A stretch of DNA of 64,000 nt from Glandiceps talaboti (taxonomy: Eukaryota > Hemichordata > Enteropneusta > Spengelidae), in the NCBI RefSeq assembly GCF_964340395.1, contig NC_135561.1, forward strand, positions 7,873,232 through 7,937,231, read 5' to 3'. Below the pieces are notes generated by a model. That model worked only from the letters and a program-made list of their open reading frames with translations, was not told the origin of the DNA and did not search any database. The stretch's first letter is position 1; each line of letters starts with the position of its first letter. This document shows positions 55,201 through 64,000 of the stretch, piece by piece. Both the position numbers and the translations under genes were made by a program.

Positions 55201-58049
55201 AAGTCGCTGTGCCTGCAATTACACCATGTTGGACGCATCGGGTACAAGGCTGTAGGCCGCTGTACTGTAACGTTTTAGCCGATGCACTTGTCAAAATCAA
55301 CGTGCATAAGTCCCGGTTGAAATTGGCAATTTACATGCAAGGAGGTATTTTTTACTTGTTATTGGTTATAACCAAATTTGCCGAGTTTGATTGGTTTTGT
55401 ACAACAACACAGCTGAGAGATCATGTCACGTCACGCGTCAGTCATTGCACAGAGGCCTACTAGCTATGTCTCATTTGCATATGTAAAGACACTCTTCTGT
55501 AATCAACGTTCCTGTCAATCTTCTTTACGTATGCAAATCCTTGTACATAAACATTCAGGAATGAAACCATATAAAACACACATCGCGTTAGAGTTCATGT
55601 CATTTTTTTCATTTCAAATTTATTAGTGGAAAAAATAAACGATTTTCAAAAATGATGGAACATATCATGAAGCTTCATAATGAGCAAAAAAAGGCCAAAA
55701 TTCACCAACGAACCTGCATCTCATCCAGGTCATATTAACAACAAATACGAAAACAAGACTGCGAAAAACCAACCAAGGATAATAAGTCTAGGATTTTAAT
55801 TTCTGTAAGACGTCAGCAATGGAATTCCATTGAAACATGTACTGTCAAACAATTCAAACAACTTACCAAAACAAAGCGAATAGCAACACCATGTAGAATC
55901 ACCTATCGGTTGCCTCCCCCAACCAGTAAACTTCAAACAAATGTGGAGCACTAAAAGAAAACTTTGCTGACCTCGACTATCTAACACCGTTTTTAATAAC
56001 AAACTTCTTATGAAAGCCGGTAAAGAATCGAGATCCACTTGTGATTTTATAATTTGTCTGGAGAAGATATACCCTTCACCTCTTCTGTGATTGCCCTACA
56101 CTTAAACCACTGTGGAACTACATTTGTACGTCTTCAATTTAATACACATATACAAAATAGCGAACGCTGAACGTACAAATACATTTAATCGTGCTAAGCA
56201 CCTAATCTACACATTCCTGGACAAGATGGACAGATGCACGCACACCATCTTTAATTAAATCCTTTCGCTAGCACTGTTTCTATAGCAGGCGACAAATCTA
56301 CCAAAACCAATACAAGACTGGACCTCATTAATTACTACAAACACCAGGTTAAAAAGGAAAATAAGTTTTGAACACTGACGACATCAACACAACGAAGATT
56401 TCTTTATGTTTAATATGATCTTTGGGCAAAATAATGTCCTTACTAAATTGACAGAAGACGAACTGATTTACGAAGTGACCTTGGATGACACACAAACAAA
56501 CTGCACCCAAACGCACTAGCGGATTAGTTTACTTAAATATAAAGCATAGTATAATGTAAGACCCGCCGGGTCATTCACTAGACCATGACGTATTTCTATG
56601 AGAGTATAAGATCTGCTGGACAATAAGAAGTCTCACTCGTGTTTAACTCGAATACATGTGCAATCATGAGTCATCCCACTGAGCAATTGCAACCCCGGGG
56701 GTACTCCCACCTATCGGGTATACCTATATGTGCCGCCCTTTGGGATAGGGTTTTTCACCCTCTGTCTAAAATGGAGACTGTCTTTTTAGAGCTAATGAGT
56801 CTAAAATGGGGTCCACTTTTCACAATTTTTTATTTTGTTTGGTCTAAAATGGGTCCTGGACTTTAATGAATTCTCGGCTAGTTCGGAATTTCCGGGAATT
56901 TCCCCGGGAATCGGTGACTATGAGATAGCATGCGCACCCCCTGAAATTATTGTTCTTATATATCGCCCCACAATGCATTGTTACGTTAACTACGCATGTG
57001 CAGCACTCCATTCATAATTCAACATTTGTCTAAGAAATTGAAAGGAATAAAATGAGGTATTGGTTTTGGGTCTAAAATGGGGTCTGGGGTTGACAGCATC
57101 GGCCACACACCCCTACCAGACCTGGCCAGTAGTACACCCCCCGTTGCAACCAATTAACTGGAATTAACTTGTGTACTGCTGAGGGTAGCGCGATAATACG
57201 TATGTCAGTGTGTGAGGTGATGACTTTCCTTTTGAGGACATTTCACTATCTACCCGACACAATGACTATGCAATATAACACAATGACAAACATGAAACGA
57301 ACTTGGCCTTTACAATATGTGGTGCTTTGTAAATGTAGGATGTCGAACAGATCAACTCAAGTTTAATTGTGATTGATATAAAGTAAATATAAAGTAATTT
57401 CCAAAGCAGGCATTGAAGTTAGGCTGAGTTGTATTTTAATGGTTGAGAAAGCTTATATGAAAAAAGGTCCAAATCCACCATTTATCTTAATACTCTCCTA
57501 ATACATCCAGACATAGTCAACTATGTGTCACCCTGAAATTCAAGTTTAATTTGGACGTACTTGTCCTATGAATGTCTGATGGTACTGCCCTTCAAATATA
57601 AACGGTACTTTAACAAACGTCATTATCATAGAATTTGAGTGACAATTATCGTAAAATCCTACCTCCATTATCTGCGTATTCGTAAATGTAGATCGATCAT
57701 ATACCCATCCATTATCACAGTCGATAGTACGTTTCCCATACGAACAATCGCCAAAAGAACCGTTGAAAATGGTCGTTTCAGAAACATTCACGTCATACCT
57801 TGCACATGAGTCCCATTCTTGTACATCATCGTCTGTGCCGTATGGAATGGTGCATGTCTTCAAGGTTGAATTTTTCTCAAAGACTTGGTTGTCATACACT
57901 CTACAATAATGAGCTGTAGAGACGCTGTAAAACGTGTTACAGAAACTAAACCAGGAAAATGGGATAAGTGCGAGGAACATGAAAAACACTTGAATCTTCT
58001 GGAATTTGCCAAAGCCTCCAATTGAGTGTAATATGTTGTCAAATTCCAT
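47379..58049 (-). CDS. SLC22-family organic cation transporter-like gene D (10 exons, 564 aa)
   Basis: Complete and clearly diverged paralog. Coding exons, 5' to 3': 57663-58049, 53753-53856, 52878-53032, 52337-52508, 51702-51894, 51196-51281, 49018-49226, 48163-48271, 47849-48058, 47379-47448; GT/AG and frame hold. Starts MEFDNILHSIGGFGKFQKIQ. TM2 region reads GIVVGAIPIGLLSDVYGRK, post-TM6 ESARWLI, exon 7 MYGGISFNSNYFCGEIYT and LPRRW, TM11 CDIG (the cation-binding-type Asp kept), then LLLPETSNINLPETL. The C-terminus differs: a 2-bp deletion relative to A after LLND shifts the frame and replaces the last two residues before the stop (SQ) with TISTPMT. Intron 1 is long (3.8 kb) and holds an inverted-repeat-bounded insertion; intron 2 a mariner-like MITE; intron 6 a Helitron-like element and a foldback hairpin. 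Predicted membrane transporter; substrate unknown. Confidence 0.92.
48890..48939 (-). pseudogene. Exon 7 fragment downstream of exon 7 of gene D
   Basis: About 50 bp resembling the start of exon 7 with its acceptor-like CTAG, but located 3' of the true exon 7 on the minus strand (intron 7), unlike the A/B fragment, which is 5' of it. It joins GAGTTAATTCGAGTTAAAAG to intron sequence. Confidence 0.6.
49253..49328. repeat. GA microsatellite, intron 6 of gene D
   Basis: GA run starting about 26 bp upstream of the exon 7 acceptor (it reads as CT on the minus strand, thus a very long polypyrimidine stretch before the acceptor). Absent from genes A-C. Confidence 0.95.
49613..50330 (-). mobile_element. 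Hairpin-ended element with about 140-bp internal repeats, intron 6 of gene D
   Basis: The left end has TTAG followed by the palindrome AGCTCCGCTG...CAGCGGAGCT (49617-49649); on the minus strand this is a hairpin immediately followed by CTAA and host T, similar to a Helitron 3' end. The body has about four tandem units of 135-140 bp carrying GAGCTGAAATTTGGTGTGAA, TTAAAATG.CCAGATCTA and GGACTTTTTGATAAAAAT. Host intron sequence resumes near 50331 (TGACATGGTC), with about 75 bp of host missing relative to gene A. No protein motif. Confidence 0.5.
50670..51115. mobile_element. Foldback element with near-perfect hairpin, intron 6 of gene D
   Basis: Inserted between GGTGTTAAACGG and TATCCACTCGTG, which are close together in gene A. 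The core is a perfect 36-bp inverted repeat (50973-51008 and 51024-51059) around a 15-bp loop, and arms extend imperfectly out to 50919 and 51109 (ACAAATGTCGACTG and its inverse). A further pair, TTTTATAACACATC and GATGTGTTATAAAAC, brackets the left part (about 50673-50920). No coding content. Confidence 0.75.
51500..51692. repeat. CA / CATA compound microsatellite, intron 5 of gene D
   Basis: CA runs flanking a CATA array. It lies about 9 bp from the exon 5 donor, the same place where genes A-C have CT/GA tracts, so position is conserved while the motif is not. Confidence 0.95.
52553..52664. repeat. Pentanucleotide ATACA microsatellite, intron 3 of gene D
   Basis: About 22 units of ATACA/ATGCA just upstream (minus strand) of exon 4, the fourth occurrence of this array at the same splice-acceptor side. 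Confidence 0.95.
53478..53721. mobile_element. Mariner-like 244-bp MITE, intron 2 of gene D
   Basis: Starts GGGAACTTGCAATCC and ends with the inverse, GGTTTGCAAGTTCCC, flanked by TA on both sides (53476-53477, 53722-53723). Gene C has the uninterrupted host sequence (GGAAACAATAAAGAATTATAATCAAG), supporting insertion at TA as for Tc1/mariner MITEs. No open frame. Confidence 0.75.
54330..54515 (-). repeat. Inverted copy of the exon 1 flank in intron 1 of gene D (left arm)
   Basis: About 185 bp that match, in inverse orientation, 57285-57470 (for example TTGAGTTGATCTGTTCGACA at about 54435 against its complement near 57341-57361, and TATAAGCTTTCTCAACC-type sequence at the outer end). Together the two arms bracket about 2.8 kb of sequence absent from genes A-C. 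Confidence 0.75.
54516..55745. other. Unique insert inside intron 1 of gene D, no gene recognised
   Basis: Part of the block enclosed by the inverted arms. Open frames of 66-84 codons show no motifs. Two octamer-like ATTTGCAT/ATGCAAAT sites and a TATAAAA (about 55470-55580) occur close together but no transcript can be inferred. Confidence 0.4.
55746..56540 (+). mobile_element. Heavily decayed L1/Tx1-like LINE 3' remnant
   Basis: Pieced across frameshifts, the plus strand gives a zinc-knuckle-like CDF.NLSGED block then HLFCDCPTLKPLWNYICTS (about 56077-56133), matching the C-x2-C...H...C motif near the C-terminus of L1/Tx1 ORF2 proteins. Surrounding frames are short and interrupted, and no RT motif survives. 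It lies inside the inverted-repeat-bounded insert of gene D intron 1. Confidence 0.55.
56690..57145. repeat. Dispersed-type repeat with GGGTCTAAAATGGGG phrases
   Basis: The phrase GTCTAAAATGG occurs several times (about 56764, 56808, 56842, 57070). The left end, CGGGGGTACTCCCACC, and right end, GTAGTACACCCCCCG, look like decayed inverted termini. Frame 56639-56866 (75 codons) follows the repeat and has no recognisable domain. Family not named. Confidence 0.45.
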
Positions 58050-58563
58050 TTCTCATGATAATGCGCACACAGAAAAGGTAGTCGGTCGATACACAGCACT
58101 GGTACAGGCCACGTAGGTCAGTGTGTGGGGTTATGACTTTCGTTTTAGAGGACGTTTCACTATCTACCCGACATAATGACTATGCATTATAATAACACAA
58201 TGACAAACCTGACATGAACTTTGACTTTACAATATGTGGTGCTTTGTAAATGTTGGCTGTCGAACAGACCAACTCGAGTTTAGTTGTGATTACTATAAAG
58301 TGAATATAAAGTGATTTCCAAAACAGGCATTGAAGTTCGGTTGAATGGTGATTTAATGGTTGAGAAAGTTTATATGAAAGAAGGTCCAAACCCACCCACC
58401 TTAATACTCTCCTAGTAAATCCAGACATAGCCAACTATGTGTCATCCTGAAATTTAAGTTTAATTTGGACGTACTTGTCCCATGAATATCTGCTGGTGCT
58501 GCCCTTCAAACATAAACGGTACTTTAATAAACGTCATTATCATAGAATTTGAGTGATAATTAT
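57200..58563. repeat. Direct repeats flanking exon 1 of gene D
   Basis: About 450 bp immediately 3' of exon 1 (57200-57655, start of intron 1) are repeated immediately 5' of it (58117-58563): shared phrases TTTCACTATCTACCCGACA, ATATGTGGTGCTTTGTAAATG, GAAAGTTTATATGAA and ATCATAGAATTTGAGTGA. Exon 1 sits between them and is absent from the outer copy. Confidence 0.8.
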
Positions 58564-61187
58564 CTGCGTACAGGCTAGGTACAGGCCAGGCATCAACTGA
58601 TTCTTTTTTATTCACATTCAGATCAAAAGATATGAATCCGTCATTATATTTGGTGCAGCTTTTCGATTATTGCCAGGTTATTTATCCCAGCGACTCCCCA
58701 TTAGTTAGCTGTTTTCAAAGTCTCCATGCAACCAGTGTCTTCTGGTCTTGGAATCAGATTTGTCACATTAATTTCATTCAGGAAAAACACGTTTTGCCAA
58801 CTGCAGGCACTTTTAGAATGTTGCACATGACACACACACATGTGGGAAAGTAGTCACATTTCGTGCAGTTTCAGTATTTATTGATAACACAGACCGTTTT
58901 GCACAACTAAACTATACCATTGCAATATGTTTGGGGCAAGAATGTATGAAAATGGCTTGGCTAAATCAAGTGACAGTTGCTCGTTCAAGAACAAAATGGG
59001 ATATTAGTCCAAGTGCAACCTGGCTGTTGAACATTATCTTGGTGTACTTTTTTTGGAGCAGACTTATTTTCATGTTCACATTCAAGCTATCACAGAATGA
59101 CTGAATGATGACTGCCTGTCTGTCTGATGATTGCAGTGAAAACTGCTGAACAGCATAAATGTTTTGATATACTAATAGCTATTCACTGACTGTCTCAATT
59201 CCGCTCAAGAATTTATTCTCCAACTCGAGACTGTTGTTATAATCATATGTCTACTTTTCTCCGACTTGAGTTTTTTTGTTGATGCTGTTTTTGACGTGCA
59301 GTGAATGTTAATTTCAATATGATCCCAGTGCCAACTTCACGTACATGATTCACTCTATCACTCGTGTAGAGAAGGCTGGAAGGGGTGCAGAGCATGACTG
59401 GTAAAGAACAACTGTGATAGCTCATTGCGCTGTGAGCCCCCATTGTCTACACTTCGATCGCGTGGAACGTTTACAATGGTTGTTACTCAGTGCTCAGCCG
59501 AGGTAGCTTTATTGAGAACTCTGACTCAGTTCAGTACCTTTCTACCAGTCGGGTTAGCCTGTCCTCGTTTGCAGCTCGTCTGTTACTGTTTAAATTTCGT
59601 CAACCCATCCTCCCTCCCATTTTCACAAATGTTTAGGAGGGTTATTTCCTTTCAACCTTTTGATATAGTTTACACATATATGTACTATTCCAGGTATGTC
59701 ATTATCAACATAGTAGTGGCCCTTTTGGCAGCTCACCACTAATAAAAAAGGTGTTCCTGCCTCAGACTGCCAACCCCTGGGTTAGTGGGATTTTTCGGTT
59801 TCCTTCTAACAATATATACAATTAAAACATCATAACATTAATCATAAATGGTAATATGAATCTTGAAATGAAATAATTGGGAGAAAACGCATTATAGTGC
59901 AAGGCAATGGCTTGATTTTCGCCCATTTCTTTAGATAAATAGATAAATAGGATATATCACTTTCCAGTTCCGTTGTGCCAGCAATCGTGAGGCACCAGTC
60001 ACTGTCAAAATGACAATACACCACCAGAACCTCTTTGAAAACCACTGTACCTTTATGTAAAATTTAGCTTCCTGTTTTAAAGACAGCATTTACAGTTTAG
60101 GACAAATTTACATCATTGATGGCACTACTATTTAACAATCTCTGTATGTATCATAATTTCATTTGTAAATTTCCACTTACTTGTAGTTATATCATGTCTT
60201 CAACAATTACGCAACTAAATTTGTAGTTTGGGCCGATGGCCTTGAATGTACAAAAGACTACACCAAATGTCTTTTGGTCAAAAACTTGATTAATTGACAA
60301 ATAAGAGTTGAATCTAACTACCAAAGTATCTGCAAACGTACTGGCATTGCTTATTACCTGCATTAGCCTGGTATCGTGCAGGTTAGATAAAAACAACATT
60401 GTCTAGATATCCACCATCCTTGGATTTACATTCGAATTGCTTATATTTAAAAGCATATCTCAAAACTTTTTATAGTTTGCTATCGAAAATAACATGGTCC
60501 CAATACTTCATGCTACTGTTTCCGGCAAACAAACATGGAATATGCCAAATTGTCCCTGAATGACGTTAGTAGGCACATTGTATGACATCCATAAGGATAT
60601 TGTACAGACAAAGTATTGTTTCATTCTAGCAATATATACAATTAGAACATCATGACGTTAATCATATAGGGTAATATCATGGAATGAAATAATTTGAAGA
60701 AAACGCATTATAGTGCAAGGCAATAGCTAGCTTTTCGCCCATTTCTTTATGTAGGAAAAATCACTTTCCAGCAATTCGGCGTTTGCAGTTTAGGACAAAT
60801 TAACATCATTGATGACATTACTATTTAACAGTCTCTGTATATTCATAATTCTAAAAACGTAGAAACACCGACAACAAATAGTGAACATTATTGATATGTG
60901 GAACCATATTTGATGAGTTAAGCAAATGTGTACTTTGTCCTGAATTCTGCACTATTACACTTGCAAGTTAATTTAATTCAGAATTAGCAAAAGTGATAAC
61001 CAGTACAACAATTTTACATTGCTGCTGCAATACATACTCTTATAAAATAATCTTCAGTGATTTATACAAGCTAACACAGAATTACTCAAAGAAAGTACCA
61101 TGATCAGTATCCTAATTGAAGTGGTCTTGGCAATATTCATATTTCTCAGGAAGTGGATGAAGATATCATTTATTACTTTATGAGTGA
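58564..61187. other. Intergenic region between genes D and E
   Basis: No gene recognised. A local direct duplication links about 59805-60135 and 60622-60855 (phrases CAATATATACAATTA, ACGCATTATAGTGCAAGGCA, TTTCGCCCATTTCTTTA, CACTTTCCAG). Open frames such as 59425-59742 (+), 59842-60045 (-) and 60187-60399 (-) carry no motif I know. The promoter of gene D and the 3' UTR of gene E should lie here, but I see no decisive signal. Confidence 0.5.
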
Positions 61188-62642
61188 TTACTGTGAGTCA
61201 TTTAGTAGTGATCTCCTTTCGTTACTTTTCTCGTTCAATCGACACCTATAAGAGAAAACAGCAATACATTATGTGAAGTAATTCTAATCAACTCGGCTAT
61301 AATATCTTGGCATGACAATGCTATAGTAAATTATAAGTCGCTACAACTTTACAAATCGACAAAACATTCCAAAAATCAAGCCAAACAGTCAAACAAGATT
61401 TACAATTCCACGAAACGTGCAAAAAAGTTTCGGTATATATATATCAATGAAGTAATCATGGAAAAGTGTTATGAAGTAAATTTAAATTTCTTTATCAGCA
61501 ATGTGTGTGTGTGTTTACTCATGTGTGTAAAATTATTATTGGAAAGCCAAAGACGATATTACATGTCAAAAATAACTTAATTGAATGCTATATTAATTGG
61601 AGATTAAACAACAATGGTGGCTACGGACATTGACTTGTTTAATATAAAGGAAACGACACAACAACTTACAATTTTGATGGCTGTACATTTTCCAATGTTT
61701 CTGGAAGGTTGATATTTGAGGTTTCCGATAGTAACAATATAAATATACCAGACAAGATACTCAAAACGCCCATAATGATGTATGTTGAATAATAGTATAT
61801 ATCAATGAGGTATACAACGTATGGAACCACTATTAGTCCAAAATAATATCCTCCAAATGTAATACCCATTCCAACGCTTCTATAAGAGATATGAAAACGT
61901 ACAGTGTTTCAACATATAAACTGATACAAATCACGCACAAAAGATATCCATTCGAGGAATTAGATATTTGCCTACCTCAGAGTAGTCGGGTATATCTCTA
62001 TACATACTGCAGATATGACAGAAAATGCAATCGTTACACACATCTTTGCAAGAGTAATGATCACAATTCTCAAAACTCCGTTATCTGACAATTTAAAAAA
62101 AAATGTAAATACAAAGAAGGTTAACGCATAGCAGAATAGCCGATAGCTAATAATTTCTTATCAACTGATGAATACATATCTTGAAGTCAGCCAAAAAAGT
62201 CATATATATAGATACAGATATAGATATAGAAATATATATATATATTTTATCAAGATTTCAACACCAGACATTCATTTAGTTATCTATCAATCAATATAAT
62301 GATACGTCTATAACTGAATCGTCACACAAAACATGCTAATTTATGTATGATAAAGCAAACCATACATCCTACACGAAACACACAAGTGAGCATTTCTCTT
62401 CTTAAAATTCCGTATCTTGACAAATCCGTATACCTATGAATGCAGATGAGATCCAGAAAGCACCAGTCAAGGTCATTGATGTGCATAACAACCATCGTCT
62501 GGGCATATAGTTGAATAACCACAACGCGAGCAGATTAGCAGGTATTTCCACTAAACATGACGACATATATAGCGCGTATACTTTGCCGGAGAAGTAATTT
62601 GAGTTAAAAGACATGCCTCCATACATGATACCAACTGAAAAC
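61188..62642 (-). CDS. SLC22-family transporter gene E, 3' part (exons 7-10; continues past the window)
   Basis: Coding exons, 5' to 3': 62434-62642, 61976-62084, 61670-61879, 61188-61245; lengths 209, 109, 210 and 58 and phases match exons 7-10 of genes A-D. Exon 7 reads MYGGMSFNSNYFSGKVYALY then MPRRW. Exon 8 reads LAKM and later YTE-type sequence. Exon 9 reads GITFGGYYFGLIVVPYVVYL then LLLSETSNINLPETL. The C-terminus ends LLNDSQ as in A. Two features differ from the rest of the array: the TM11 Asp is Tyr (YYFG against YDIG), and the family PET at the end of TM12 is SET. Exon 6 and everything upstream should lie beyond the right edge: 62643-64000 contains no exon 6 match. It may be intact with altered specificity, or a decaying copy. 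Confidence 0.85.
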
Positions 62643-64000
62643 CTGGAAAGAGAATAATCTAATATTGAGTTTTCTTCTGGGTATGGGCTATACTACATTA
62701 GTCTAAGAATGGTCAACGGAGTAATATCAATGAGACTTGGGCCATTAATTTGGATGTTTAATTAATAAGACTGCTTTTACAATTTCATCTTATAAAAAAC
62801 TATGTGAACCAACATGGACAGAGCCCGATTATTGCAAAACATGAGTAAAGGTTCTTTACTGCATATAAGAATTTAATTTGTCAACAAACTAGGCAAACAG
62901 AGGTTATCACTATGTAAATCCAGGCTATGCATACGTCTGTCGCTTCCCTACATATTGAAACTTAATTAAATAGTTAGATTACTTGCGCTTACTTTTGATT
63001 TTAAATGGTGACCTAAATCTACCCAGTTATTTTACAAGTCACTTGCTTTAAAATATGTTTTATGTTATTTTTTGAGGGGTTGGGTTGCTTCATACTGTTT
63101 TCTGAAGTAGAAAAACATATCAAAGTTGTTTTATTAATCCAAATACCTAAATAAAAACATAAAACATCCTTCTACATTTGATTTCTTTAAAGGGGATGGG
63201 GTAATTAGTTCGAATTTTATATCTAAAAAAAAAAAAAATTTGATCATGGCTTACTACTTGAAAAATCAGTGTCACACAACAGATGCCAAGTCCTTATTTA
63301 CAGTTCAACGAATTGCAAAATCATAATAAATGACGTGCAAAATGTTTGTTATTACATGTACAACAAACATTTTTACACATTTGTTGGCTTTTTTGCAATG
63401 TATTAAATGACAAACATAGACTTAGACAATGTTGTTTAACATTTATACCATGATAAAATAGTTTTATCAATTAAAAATCCAAAATAAATACCCCAATTCT
63501 CATCCATGTGACCACTTTAAAGCCTGGTTAAAGTTAAAAAAACAAAAACATTACATAAACCTGTACATATTGATTACAACTCCCTCAGTCAACTTGTTTG
63601 AAAGCTTTCTATTAAATTGAAAAAGGAAACAATTACGTAATTATTTGTTTGTTTTATGAAAGTAATACTAAATTACTTCGATAGCAAAACATAATTTTGT
63701 ATAGTGAAAAATCTTTGCAAATCAGTGCCTGATAGAAATATTCTTGGAAGGGACATACTAATAAACTGTATACGTTATGTACACAATTTCATTTCAGTTC
63801 CTCATAACAGTAGTTAACAATTTGACTATTATGCATAAATATCCTACTTTGTCGGGCCAATTACCGGGCCCTATTTACGTTCTTTAACCTTGAAAGATTA
63901 AAAAAACACATTGCTATATGAAATGCAATATACCCATCTCTTGTTTTTACAAGACAGGGGTCATAAATCGATGGATACGCATGTCGAGTCAATATTTTAC
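62643..64000. other. Presumed intron 6 of gene E, no further feature
   Basis: AT-rich sequence with a short poly(A) run near 63225. No exon, transposon end or RNA gene recognised. In genes A and B the interval from exon 7 to exon 6 is about 1.0 kb, so gene E has a longer intron or a lost exon 6. Confidence 0.45.

Noticed and set aside
55460-55585. Octamer-like ATTTGCAT/ATGCAAAT sites plus TATAAAA as a possible small-RNA promoter
   Set aside because: Only short degenerate matches in AT-rich DNA, with no recognisable RNA gene downstream.
59425-59742. 105-codon plus-strand frame
   Set aside because: No domain, no signal peptide or repeat pattern and no codon or splice support; likely chance.
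60187-60399. 70-codon minus-strand frame with splice-like borders as a new exon
   Set aside because: No recognisable motif and no partner exon; the length is within chance for this sequence. Kept only as a note under the 59805 finding.

Overview
This window is animal nuclear DNA: AT-rich, with genes split by GT-AG introns and many microsatellites. It holds remnants of several eukaryotic transposon classes: CR1/L2-like and L1/Tx1-like LINEs, a Penelope-like element, Harbinger-like and mariner-like MITEs, Helitron-like ends and foldback elements. The repeat mix and the large SLC22 expansion suggest a marine invertebrate, but I cannot name the species. I see no bacterial genes, CRISPR arrays, rRNA or tRNA.

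The core is a tandem array of five SLC22-family (organic-cation-transporter-like, major facilitator superfamily) genes, all on the minus strand. Genes A (3423-10935), B (15966-23528), C (28563-43423) and D (47379-58049) are complete. Each has 10 coding exons with identical intron phases and nearly identical exon lengths (first exon 384-387, then 104, 155, 172, 193, 86, 209, 109, 210 and 58-70 bp), giving proteins of 559-564 residues. Gene E (61188 to the right edge) shows only exons 7-10 and must continue past the window. I rebuilt the exons by reading GT/AG sites on the reverse strand; every junction keeps frame.

A and B lie in two almost identical direct repeats of about 12.5-12.6 kb (2740-15263 and 15264-27873). 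C is a more diverged paralog swollen by insertions in introns 3, 4 and 7. D and E are more diverged again. Four proteins keep an Asp where rat OCT1 has its cation-binding Asp475; gene E has Tyr there.

Layout: 1-539, nothing recognised; 540-2912, two joined LINE remnants; 2740-15263, unit A (gene A plus 5' flank with Harbinger-like, foldback and inverted-repeat elements); 15264-27873, unit B, the same; 28563-43423, gene C; 43424-47378, a rearranged 5' flank with a 558-bp tandem duplication, an orphan exon 2, a Helitron-like end, a Penelope-like fragment and microsatellites; 47379-58049, gene D, with transposon insertions in introns 1, 2 and 6; 58050-61187, intergenic with local duplications; 61188-64000, the 3' half of gene E.

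I found no clearly new biochemical system. The points most worth a second look are the young duplication (real or an assembly artefact), residue changes at transport-critical sites, exon debris inside the array, long microsatellites fixed beside the same splice sites in all paralogs, and several structurally clear but unnamed non-autonomous elements.
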